From positions 558,001-622,000 of the forward strand of contig JAQGEQ010000079.1 of NCBI GenBank assembly GCA_034620365.1: a DNA stretch of 64,000 bases, given 5' to 3'. Source of the stretch: Pegea sp. RAD2-039 (taxonomy: Eukaryota > Chordata > Thaliacea > Salpida > Salpidae). Position 1 is the first letter of the stretch. Every line of letters starts with the position of its first letter. Under the pieces are notes generated by a model that was not told the DNA's origin, ran no database searches, and was given only the letters and a program-made list of their open reading frames with translations. Of this stretch, positions 25,701-36,271 are shown piece after piece. The translations under genes were made by a program, and so were the position numbers.

Positions 25701-26667
25701 CATAATTAGATATAAATATCAAAATATAAACAAATGATTATATAAAAGCTTTCAAACAATTGAAAGCTTAATAAAAAGTAATATTGAAATAAGCATTGAA
25801 ATGAAGTACTTTAAAATGTTTTATGTGGATTTACTTGTTCAAAAATTGTTCCTATTTTATGATATTTTTTTAGGATTCCATTTTTCTATTAACAGATGCA
25901 TTTTTATATGATTACATTACCTGTTTTTTTAAACTAAGGTCATTTAAGTACTTTGTTTATCAAATGTTAATCTCAAGGTAATTTACTTTTTTGTTTGAAG
26001 TGTATTTTAAAAGATTAGAATCTTAAGTGAATGATTAAAACTTATTGTCTGTAAATTATTATTTGTTATCTCGTTATGTAGGTAGGCAATAATATTTTGA
26101 TTACTATTATCTTACAAATTTTTATAATAAAAGCCTCTGTTCCCTGATAAATTTAGACCAGTTTTAAGATAAACTTTTTAATTATTTTTAGAGTTATGTG
26201 TTCAATAAAAAAGATCTTTTAATACATAGTATATATCTATACTAATTTATTTTAAGGTTTACTGACTATCAGTTTGCATATATTTCTACAGCTTTTATAT
26301 CAAAGTTTTTAGGTTAGTAAATGGTTTAGTGATGACTCTTCAAATTACTCAAATCCATTTTTTGTTGATGTTCATATTAAGCAGATAGTGGCTTTGTTAA
26401 ATTGTTTGCGTTTTCATGAAAGATAACCCTTCGCTGTTTATAGATTTAATGATTATTTTCTAGATTAGATAACAACTTGACAGCTTTTTTTGATATAATT
26501 GATTCAGAATAATTTGATTTTTGCAGCAAATTTTCTAACTACTTGCTTTAATAAATGCAAGTTTATTTTTAGTCTGTTTTTTAAAGTTTAGTTTTATTTA
26601 TATTTTTTTGGTTCTTAGAGAAGCAATTGCTTGAAAAATATGGTACACAACACAAATAATTTGTAAG
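22722..26667. other. AT-rich gene-poor region
   Basis: Nearly 4 kb between NTAN1 and the F-box gene. Apart from the reverse transcriptase relic at 24492-24692 I see no coding frame. The relic sits in a stretch (about 24220-24720) with more GC than the flanks, consistent with an inserted element fragment. The rest is homopolymer-rich AT sequence without a clear tandem repeat. Confidence 0.65.
24492..24692 (-). mobile_element. LINE-type reverse transcriptase relic
   Basis: A 66-codon frame carrying LPKASGKAVGSDGIPPAYL, which matches the conserved block near the start of non-LTR reverse transcriptases (hydrophobic - x - K - x - GKA - G - DGIP - x - x - L). Only this block is recognisable. No catalytic FADD-like motif, endonuclease, target-site duplication or 3' tail can be seen, so this is a dead fragment. 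Nearby minus-strand frames from about 24380 may continue it but are broken. Confidence 0.6.
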
Positions 26668-28097
26668 TTTCAATTCAATAAACAAATTGTTATTTACGGA
26701 AAAAGTTGACTATGTTGATGATATTTGTAGAAGCCTGGAAGTCAATGATGAAATTAGTGAGTTTCAAATGGTTCATGCCATCATTACACAACATATAGAA
26801 GGTTTGTAAAAAGAATTCTTCAAAAGATTTCGAAATTAAATCATTGAATTAGGTGACGGATCCAAAGATGATTATGAAGATGGTAACAAAAATATGTCTT
26901 TGATGTTAAATGATGTAGTGTCATCAATATGTCTTAAATTTCACACAATTCCATCAAACACTAGCAAGAGAAGAGTAATCCCAACTTTTATCCAACAAAC
27001 AAGGTCTTTATCTTCCTCATCAATTTCTTTTGCTCTTTATCACAAATTTTATAGGCAAAAGAAGTTTGAGACTATTCGTCAGGAAGAAGAAGAGATTAAA
27101 GAAGCTGAATGCTCTTCAAATCAACAACAAAGTCCTTTCCAAGCAACACGTTAGATTCTTACATCTTTTTGCTTTATTTATCTAAATGATATTTTTAAAG
27201 ATCAATTCAATCAGAATTCAAATGTTCAACAAAAAGTTCATCTATTTGAACAGCGCGCTTCTCAGCCTAGTTTGCTTGGTAAGTGTCCCACAACCACTTC
27301 AGTTGTCCCACAACCACCTCAACTGTACTGTAACCCCATTAATTGTCCCACAATCATCTCTGAACTTATTTTTCCACAGATTCGTTTGCTAACTCTTCAC
27401 CTTCATCTACTCGACGTCTAAACTCTCCCCACCATGATTCGCGACTAGATGATGACGTCACAATGACGTCAGAAAAGCCGATCATACAATTAACAGGTCG
27501 AAACAGGAAAAGAATTCCAAATGAAAGATTCCGTGAGATGAGGAATAAAGTCCAGAAGTTGATGCAACATCATTATCATCAACATCCGGATGATCAGTCA
27601 CGTCTGGAGCAAGATGAGGAGAGTTTTCTCAAATCTCTCCGCATCCAACAACAGTCCGCCCTTCTTCCTGATTCTTGCGGAATCCTCCGACTCCCAGATC
27701 ATGTCTTACTCTCCATCTTTTCATCCGTCGATACCAGGACTTTATCCGCTCTTAAAGTTGCGTGTTCCGACTTTAACTACGTCATTAACTTTTATGACGT
27801 CAGAGGGACAGACTCGGGATGGACTAGGGACAAAAGGTAAGCTTTGAAAGTGATTGCTGACCACTGACCGCCAACCACCTTAGGTATTTGGAAGATCCTT
27901 GTAAGCAATGTCGACGTCAATTCACACCTGGCGACCAAACTCTCTGTCGTTACCATCCTAAGCGTTACCATAGCGACCAACCATATGGTCGTAACTTCTG
28001 GATGTGTTGTTGGAAGAGTGAAAAAGAAGCAAGTGGTTGTCAAGTTGGTCTCCATGACAACCACTGGACCACCACAGATGGAGGTGCCCCGTCCTAA
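26668..28097 (+). CDS. F-box protein with C-terminal Cys/His motif
   Basis: Six exon-like blocks: about 26668-26801, 26853-27003, 27055-27149, 27201-27278, 27380-27836 and 27884-28097, all with agreeing phases. The 5' end is not resolved: the first block is open but has no convincing ATG. The N-terminal part is unrecognised and acidic. An F-box follows the middle region (GILRLPDHVLLSIFSSVDTR, then LSALKVACSDF), the domain that usually binds SKP1 in SCF ubiquitin ligases. The C-terminus has a Cys/His pattern (CKQCRRQF, then CRYHPKRYH, then WMCCW, then GCQVGLHDNHW) that looks zinc-binding and resembles short treble-clef-like tails in some F-box and BTB proteins. The role as an SCF adaptor is inferred from the F-box alone; the substrate is unknown. 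TGACGTCA occurs three times in the coding exons. Confidence 0.75.
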
Positions 28098-29553
28098 ACC
28101 TATCTACTTCATTTTACTTTTGTTCTGTCTTCCTATCTCGCCCATCACTGTCTTTATAACTTTCTGTTTTTTGTTTTTTCTATTTTTCGCAATAAACAAC
28201 AATATGAATTGATGATGTTAAGTTGGCTGAGCAAATTCGCTTTTCTGTCAATATTTGTTTTCAGCAAATACTCGTTTAAAAATGATTCATAAAACGTTTT
28301 ATGTGGAAATTTGCGAACCTAAAAGTCACAAACTTGTCGATATTCACATTTGTAGAAAGAAAAAGTTGGATAAGATACTTTTTAGGAGTTTTTATGACAA
28401 ATTATTTGAAAATATTTCAGAATTTCTAAACAGATCGAATATTCTAAAAAGATTTTTTTGACAAATAAGTTATTTTTAAAAGAAAAATTTGCTGAAAAAA
28501 CTTATCCGATTGTTGAAAGATCTGATTTAAACATCGAAGTTAAAATGAATTTCAAATCTAAGATTTTTTAAACCATTAAATCGTTGCTTTCACATAAACA
28601 AATCCATCAGTTTCTGAACAAACTTTTATGACATAAACTTTAATGTCGCAATGATAGAATGAAGAAACCTAATGTCATAATGGTTATGAAAGACAACAAA
28701 CCTAATGGGGAAATATCTCTCCATTTTTAAGTTGTATACTTGAAATTAAGACTCAAGCTTATAGGATAACCAACAACTAACCAAGATAAAATCCTAAAGT
28801 TTATTTACTTTAGCAGTACAAAAGTTACTTTAAGAAAACCTTATACATAATATCAACTTATTCTTCAAAATATCTTACACGCCTTTCAAACTACGGTTAT
28901 TTTAAAATCACTTAAATGATTTATTGTGTAGCTCAGAGAAGTGCTTGAAGTGGTTTTAATTTAGTTTTTTTCTTAAATTAGTTTTGAAGCTAAAAACCTT
29001 TTCTTGTTATTAAAACTTCAAAGTAACAGATCTTTATTATTTATAGAAGTTTGAAAAAATTCTTCTAATTTATTAATACTGAACATTCTACTTGTGACTT
29101 TTCATTTTTTTAAATATTATGTTTCTAATTTTCCTCTAATTTTTATCTCATGTAGCATATCAATTTTTTGTGGTGAATATTTATTAAAATTTATTTTTAA
29201 AATTTCTACAACAAGCTGAAAAAAGAGAAATTGTTGAAATATGCTAAGATAATCAGATTAGTATTTTTTGATAACATGATAAGACTTTTGGTAAACACTG
29301 AAAACATTTGTCAAATCGCTCTTGCAACACAAAACAGTTTGTTGAAAGTTCAGCCGAGTCAATTTAGCACCTTGACCTGTAAAAACTTCTCGCCAAACAA
29401 ACCAAGTTAAACCAAAAAAATTATGTACAAACAAACCTTGCGCTTAGTGGTCGAAGGTGGTGAGTAAGTTATTGCGTTATCATGAAAGTAATAAAGTTGC
29501 AATCAAAGTATACGTCATTTAATTCTAGTGAAACATCCTGGTTGGAATAAAAT
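28098..29553. other. Intergenic region downstream of the F-box gene
   Basis: AT-rich. A 68-codon frame at 28255-28461 (basic, with residues such as HKTFYVEICEPKSHK) follows a good acceptor-like TTTGTTTTCAG and could be a stray exon, but nothing around it joins on and I do not call it. No other coding signal. Confidence 0.5.
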
Positions 29554-29949
29554 GGTCACGTGGTTGGATTGAGATAGTCACGTGGTTGGATTGAGATAGT
29601 CACGTGATTGGATTGAAATGGTCACGTGGTTGGATTAAGATGGTCACGCGGTTGAACTGAGATAGTCACGTGGTTGGATTGAGATAGTCACGTGATTGGA
29701 TTGAAATGGTCACGTGGTTGGATTGGAATGGTCACGCGGTTAAACTGAGATAGTCACGTGATTGGATTGAGATGGTCACGTGGTTGGATTAAGATGGTCA
29801 CGCGGTTGAACTGAGATAGTCACGTAATTGGATTGAGATGGTCACGTGGTTGGATTGAGATGGTCACGTGGTTGGATTGAGATGGTCACGTGGTTGGATT
29901 GAGATGGCCACGTGGTTGGATTTAAATGGTCACGTGATTACAACGAAAT
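29554..29949. repeat. 22-bp minisatellite with CACGTG in most units
   Basis: Eighteen uninterrupted 22-bp units, consensus GGTCACGTGGTTGGATTGAG+AT. Fourteen units carry the palindrome CACGTG; three carry CACGCG and one CACGTA. A higher-order pattern of four units (88 bp) is visible: units 2-5, 6-9 and 10-13 repeat the order AGTCACGTG, AGTCACGTGA, GGTCACGTG, GGTCACGCG with small changes. The array lies in the gap between the convergent F-box and ankyrin genes. Confidence 0.97.
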
Positions 29950-30079
29950 TGGAATCAAAATGAATCTTCAATGTTAAGATCTTTAAAGTTGATTTGATGA
30001 TCAAATTATTAAGTTTGATCTTGACCTATTTCCTCATTGATCTTTGTTGAGATCGACTTTACTAAATTCTTTGACCATT

Positions 30080-32176
30080 TTAGATTATAAACTGTTTAAA
30101 AACATTAAATTGAAAAATGTAACTAAAAAAGAAATAAAAGTTACGTTTTAATCGAGTAATTGTCTGAGAATCAAACAAGTTTGAATCGATCCACATTTCA
30201 AAGTTGTCGATGTAATCAAAACAAGATTTACCCCGAGCATCTTCAACTTCTGTATCTGCTCCTGCTCGTTATCAAGAAGCGGAGGGTTTAGATGAACATA
30301 AAAGAATCAAAAATACATGAATCAGGTGAAGATGAAAAGATCAAATGAAAACATAGGGATTAGATTAAGAAGTTGCAAGGCTCATTCGAAGTTTGAATTT
30401 CATCTCACCTGATTTAATCAGTAATTGAGTTGCAAACATATCATGTGATTGAATCGATGTAAAAATAGCAGTTTGATCCAAAGAGTTGATCAAGTTTACA
30501 TCCACTTCCCTTGAGATCAACATCTTCATCATCTCTGTTGCTCCTTCTTTCAAAGATGCAGCTAGATGAAGAACTCTACAAAATTGAAGATATTCAACCA
30601 ATCAAAAAGCAGCACAACTAACGTATTGTTGTCTTTGTATCGATAGTCTAATTTAGCACCATTGTCTACAAGTAGCTGGGCCACAAGTTGGCGGTCAGTG
30701 GCCGGTAAATGACCCATAAGTAGCTGATATAAAAGCTGATCAACTTCATCATCTTTAAATCTAAATCGTTCCTCTAAAAGCCTACAAAATTCAAATTAGT
30801 CAAATTGAACTAAACCATTTCTGCTTTTGACCATTTTGTACATGACCAATGGTCATGAGTAAGTGCTAGACATGGAAGACTTGGTGGACGGTCCACATTT
30901 TCCTCCTCCACCAATTTTCGGATCTCTTCTTCGTGATCTTCCATCAAGACCTCAATTGCATCTCTTCTTCCCTATTAACATCATTTTCACTTCTGGTACT
31001 TCCCCAGATACTTACATACTTGCATCGCGGCACAATGAATTGGCATCAGTTGTTCGTCATTTCGCGTCGTGACGTCACAACCGTGTTGAAGCTGCTCGAC
31101 AAAAAGAATTGACAATTTCATCAATTTAGGTGAAACTAACCAGAAAGCGAATTCCATCAATAAAGGTCGGAACGTCATCACCACCATGACAGAACGAGTG
31201 CAAACAGCTGTTACCATGGTGATCGACAATACTCAAGTCGCTGTTACCATCGATAAGCAATTGAAGCGCGCGAACACTTCGGCATCGATGAAGAGCAGTG
31301 GATCCTTGAAAATCTTCGACGTTAGCGTCGAATCGGATCTGAAGTAACATCTGGAAGATACAGATTATAAAATAGCGCCTCCTGGTGGTGAGAAAATGAC
31401 CTCAATGGCTGTGAGATGATTGAAATGAGTTGCGACATGCAACAAGCTCGTTCCATTCACACAAAGAGCTTCCAGATCGATTAAGGGCACAATTTCATCT
31501 TGGTGATCTTCTAAAAGTCTCAACATCTCATTTTGATCTCCATTTTTGATCTTCGGGATCATCTTCATCCTCCTCTCATCAAACCTCCGCAGAAAGTCTT
31601 TCATCTTCTCTAGTTTTACGTCGCACAGATAATCGCGTCCACGGAAATCCAGGGCACCAGAGTCCGCGCCCCATTCCAGCAACAACTGACATACTTCAAT
31701 TGAAACTTTGAACTGAATGATTATGACGTCACCTGACAAAGGTTGCAGTGTAAGTGACGCGCGGCAAGAAACAACGGAGTGCTTCCATCGCTACTTCGCG
31801 TATTGAGATCACAACCGCTGCGTAAGAGATTTCTACAGATGTGCTGTGAGAACGCGATATATAAGCACGTGATGGATTGTGGGCCAACTCACAAAACGAC
31901 CAAATTTGGCTGCTGTATGAAGAAGAGAATTTGAAGAATGATCTGTGGATGAAAGGATCTTAGGATTGAAGACTTGAAAGAAGATGAGGAGCTTGTTGAA
32001 GAGCTGGAGATCGTTTTCTCTGATTGAAGTAAATATCATTTTTCTCCATTTGATAAAATCACCCGGAAAGACTTGATAAAGGATTCTGCAGACAAAGCAG
32101 ATCAGATTAAGATGAAAAGATCAAATCAAGATGTAGGGATCAGATAAAGATCCTACCGGTTTCCTGATCTGAGCAT
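30080..32176 (-). CDS. Ankyrin-repeat protein
   Basis: Ten exons on the minus strand: 32176-32157, 32085-31893, 31843-31738, 31705-31401, 31350-31141, 31094-31020, 30971-30847, 30781-30623, 30575-30409 and 30261-30080, giving about 513 aa. Ankyrin signatures recur throughout, for example NSLLHTAAKFG, GSTPLFLAARH with VCQLLLEWGAD, GTSLLHVATHFNH, GSTALHRC, MPIHCAAMQ, LHLAAS and TQLLIKSGAD. There is no signal peptide, membrane segment or catalytic domain, so a scaffold role is likely but the partner is unknown. Introns are 28-70 nt except the last (147 nt). The exon 3/4 junction (33-nt intron) is the least certain. The start lies 67 bp below the stop of the next gene upstream on the same strand, with an acceptor-like motif between. 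Confidence 0.82.
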
Positions 32177-32205
32177 CTTGTTGCATGATTTACATTCGAA
32201 GAAAA

Positions 32206-32225
32206 ACTAAAAAAAAATTGAAATC
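32206..32225 (-). promoter_or_regulatory. Candidate trans-splice acceptor before the ankyrin gene
   Basis: On the minus strand the 67-bp gap between the 168-aa gene and the ankyrin gene contains TTTCAATTTTTTTTTAG, a strong pyrimidine tract and AG ending at 32207, about 30 nt before the ATG. No donor of the downstream gene lies upstream of it within the gap. In metazoans with operons this is where a spliced leader joins. It could instead be an unused AG. Confidence 0.4.
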
Positions 32226-32243
32226 GACTTTTGGAAGTTGCAA

Positions 32244-32886
32244 TTAATCGGAACTGACGTCATAATCACGGAAGTCGTTCGGATTAATCTCGTTAATGTC
32301 TTCTGGGATCAGATGATGAAAATCTTCCTTTGATTCTTTATCTACAATACTCTTAACTAGCGGATAGCTAAATGAATGAAGAAGAGGAAAGTACCGGTAA
32401 AGTTGTCGAAGTATTTCCCATCTCGCTTCCTTTTCAGGATCATCTTCTTCATTGAAGAGCAAGATTGTTTGGAGGTAGAAAAAATGAACAAAGATCCCTG
32501 AGTTAGTTTGAGATTTACTCCATAAACTTCACAAAAGTCATTTATTGTTAGTGCTCTAAAAAAATATCTTAAATGAAAAGACATCAAGTTAATCTTTTAA
32601 TCATCAGTACCTCTTAACCTCAACTTCCTCAAATCGTTCTTGGATTTTCTTCGTGATCACTTTCAACGCTTTGGATTGTGTCTTCCGCACGTGCTTCAGC
32701 CATGATGTCATCTCTTCTACGTCATAGGTTTGCCGTAACTTGCTTCGTTCTTTAAAAAGCAATGAGAAATTTGCGAAGATGTAGAAAGATATAACCTTGA
32801 ACAAGCTGATCAATTGAAAAGTTAAGATGACGCTCCATCTGATCTTCATCTGAAATCTTTTTTAACTCTATCTTCAATCCTTCCAT
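32244..32886 (-). CDS. Unrecognised 168-aa protein
   Basis: Four exons: 32886-32796, 32749-32611, 32555-32533 (only 23 nt) and 32497-32244, all in phase. The first half is charged and helical (DEDQMERHLNFS, EEMTSWLKHVRKTQSKAL), then comes a short hydrophobic patch (IFVHFFYLQTILLF), then an acidic C-terminus ending NPNDFRDYDVSSD. I do not recognise the family. The 35-nt intron between the last two exons is unusually short but is the only join that keeps the good frame. The gene lies between the CH-domain gene (496 bp upstream) and the ankyrin gene (67 bp downstream), all on the minus strand. A longer 5' end cannot be excluded. Confidence 0.6.
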
Positions 32887-33382
32887 TAAGAGATTCACTT
32901 CTTTCTATTTTTATAGATTTATTGATTTATAGATTTTTAGATTTTATTCATTCTTCACATTTCAGTAATCCGAGTTAAAAAAACAAATTGACAAAAGAAA
33001 GAATCAAAAGTAAACTGTTTTCAGTGAAGACCTTTTATATCAAATAGTTAGAGTTTTAAAAACAACATTACATAATCAATTATTTAAACATTAAAAAAAC
33101 CTAATTCTACAATTTTTGAAAAAATAATTAAAATATTCTAGAAATTAAACTCTAATTTCGAGTTGAAGAAAGACTTCTCAGTGACAAAACAGTTTATATA
33201 ATCTTCTACAGATCATCTTTAAAAATCTATTTTAGTCATGACAAACATTGACTGATTTTATAGATAAATCATTCAATTCTCCTTACAAACATAATAAATT
33301 ATGTATAAACACAGTGTTGTAATGAAGCTAAGAAATTAATATAAACCACTGGTTTGTCTAAGAAGACACAAACAAAATTAAA

Positions 33383-34740
33383 TTAAATTTCAATTGATCT
33401 ATTAAAAAGAATTATTTTTTGGTTTACCAAGCGCGCCAGTACTGCTTTGACTTGTAGAAGTCGGTAAAAGTTGGCAAAAATGACACAGAAGAACGAAGAT
33501 ATAGTCACGTGATCACCCTGGTAAATATCATCAGCTGTTACAGGATTTGAAATTTGTAAAATGTTGGAAATAGTTGTCAAAAGTAGATTAACTGTCCACC
33601 TGAAAGCCATTTCAATTTGAACCCATTAGTAAAGCTTTTACCCTCTACCTGTCATTCAACAAAATTTCAGTTGTAAAAGTATTTGGTAAAAATGAGTTAA
33701 CAACTCCGCAAAGAACATGGATGTCAGAGACATCTTCAATAACCTTCACTTTCATCTTCTTCCCTTCTGAGACATTCTATTACAAGTTCAAGTTTAAATG
33801 AAACGATTAAAGAGATCAAAAATCGACTTTTAATCGGATGTTGATCATTTGAATAGTACAATGATGAGCTGAAGGTATTTTGGAAGAGTTGGTTTTGAAA
33901 GACTTCATTTCATCAGATCCAGGAAAGACATTACATCCTATTAAAAATATTCGTCTAAAATATCAGGTGAGGTCAGATAATATTACCAATCATCTCATCT
34001 TCATCAATTATGGATGACTCTTTATTCATGAAAGCATCTTCAGTTAACAAAATTTTCTTCTTCTTTTTTGGAGGTGGGTCAGGTGTCCACTAAAAAGATT
34101 AAATCAATTTTCTTAAATCTTAAACACACAAAAAGTAACTTTGAAGATAAATGAAGACAAAATCTTCACATCTTTTAGCTCCAAGAAGTCTACTCTTTGC
34201 CATATGAAGCAGATGTCATGAGAGATCAGTTTCCACAGAAGATCTGGAAGCTGATGAAGAAGATAAAGATATAAGCTCTTTGATTTTAGCTTACATGTTT
34301 GTTGGGGTTATTTGAAATGGAATCACAATCAACATCTTCCTTTAAAACTTCAAATTTTATCAGTTCATCTATGAACCACTGTAAGCGATTGGATTTTTGA
34401 GAGCTAGTTAGGCCATCCAGACTTTTTAACTTTTTCAGAGACTTACAAGTGAAGCCTGTAAAAGCAAGTCCAACAATTTTTTAAACAAATATTTTGTATA
34501 AGATGTTTTAATATTCATGAATTGTTAGGAGGAATAAAAGATTGTTTTAAGATTTAAAAGCTTTTTTAAACAATTCAAAAAAATATCAACAAATGAAGTA
34601 ATAAACAAACTGTGCAATAGTTGTTGTAGATGAAAACCTTCTAATAATTGACGAGTCACATCTTCAATTTGAGATCCATATGCAGACAAACGGTGATTTG
34701 TCCAAAATGTCAGGCCATTGATTTTTCTTTTTGAAGACAT
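33383..34740 (-). CDS. Protein with two CH-like domains
   Basis: Seven exons: 34740-34611, 34455-34295, 34250-34140, 34089-33987, 33937-33828, 33776-33649 and 33599-33383, giving about 319 aa with consistent phases. The N-terminal half reads as a calponin-homology fold: LTFWTNHRLSAYGSQIEDV, LLEGFHLQQLL, then WFIDELIKFEVL and LLWKLISHDICFIW. A linker with WTPDPPPKKKKK follows. The C-terminal half has a second CH-like pattern: HVLCGVVNSFLPNTF, then DRWTVNLLLTTISNILQI, then SSFFCVIFANFYRLLQ. Tandem CH pairs usually bind actin or microtubules, and ciliary proteins also use divergent CH domains, so a cytoskeletal role is inferred. I cannot assign an orthologue. An AG preceded by TTTC lies 17 nt upstream of the ATG. 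Confidence 0.7.
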
Positions 34741-36271
34741 TCTTAAATTTTGTCTGAAATTTTTATATTTTTTGTTTCAAGAATACCAAAAACAGTTTAT
34801 TAAAAGTTGAAATAAAAAATTTAAAAACTTTATAAATTAAATTTTTACATTTTGAAACAATATGATTTTCTAAACTATTTTACAAAGTAACTATTTCGAA
34901 AGCATTTGATTTTTAAATTTTTTCACTAAATTTCACATAGAATTTACATAGAACCTTTTGTTAAACTTCAAAATAATCTCAATATTACACAAATTGCCAA
35001 TATTTTCATTTTCCCGCTTTTATTTGGAAACCTCTTGAAAAGTCATCCTAATCTTGTAATGACTGTGAAATGAAATTCTAATGACAAACGTCTTGTAGAT
35101 ATTTTGATAAAATTAAACAACTTAAATCAAATGTCAAAGAAATCATTTTAAAGCTGAAAAATAATGATTTTAATAAACTATACAGATTAAACCAGTTTAA
35201 ATATATTTTTTTAATTTTGCATTAATACTAATTAAACTTAATACTTAATATTTTATGAATAAAACTACTTTTTATACCAAAAACTTTTTGGCATTTGTTA
35301 AAGTTACCAGGGAAATGGGGAGCTCCCTAAAGTAAAAATTAATTTTACATAAAAGGATTTAACAAAGTAATTTTGTGAGAAGTTATACTTACGAATATAT
35401 TCAATATAGGATATAGAATTACAGCAATTTACTTTGGAATTTGTAAATTATCAAACAACTTTTCCTGGTATTTCATATATTTTTCGCTTAGTCATGCTTA
35501 TAAAATTGCTTACAATCTTTTTTTTTATATTTAGTAACATTTGAAATTAATTCAAGTTTTACATACATATTCCATAGGGATTAAATGTTGTTATTAAAAG
35601 TATATTTAAACAAAGTATTTTGTTTCCATAATTACATACTTCATTTGGTCATGCTTAGTCTTTTTAATGTTAAACCTTTCAATCAAGCTTTTTTATTTAA
35701 CAATTTTGATTGAGTTTTCTTCATAATGTTTTTTGAGGTTCTTAATGAAAGCAATTTAAATGTTTTGTGATTTAACGGTTACTAAAATATTTTTTTAATT
35801 TTACCAGCAAAATATTTTTGATTTAAGTTTGATCTTCAAAATCTGCCTCAAGAATAATTTTTCTAACATTTTTGAAACAAAAATAAACTAAATTTTGAGA
35901 AATTTATCAATTAATTTTTACTTTAAGACCTACTTAACTTTAAATTTACTTGAAAAGACTTTTAGAAAATGATTAATTTTTAATAAATCTTCAACCTTTG
36001 ATTTTCTTCTTAAATTCTCTTCCACTAGAACTTTCTTGTAGTTGGTTTCTATGACAATTACAACCTCAAATTTTTTCAGAATAAAGAATTGCGAAAATTT
36101 ATTGTGAAACACAAAAAGTAAAGTAAGAGAAAAATAGAATTGGAAAGCTGCACAAAAATCTGCCTGCTAGTGAAAGGTATTAAGCAAAGACAAATTTACA
36201 TTCAAACAACAATCCAGCAACCAATAAAAACAGGTGAACAAAAATAAAGCAGAATAAGGCAAAAAGTGGAT
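34741..36271. other. AT-rich intergenic region
   Basis: About 1.5 kb between the CH-domain gene and the receptor's 3' end. It contains a 60-codon minus-strand frame (35930-36112) that is lysine-rich and not convincing. No repeat or RNA gene seen. Confidence 0.65.

Noticed and set aside
28255-28461. 68-codon frame after an acceptor-like motif
   Set aside because: No upstream exon joins to it, no homology, and the surroundings are non-coding.
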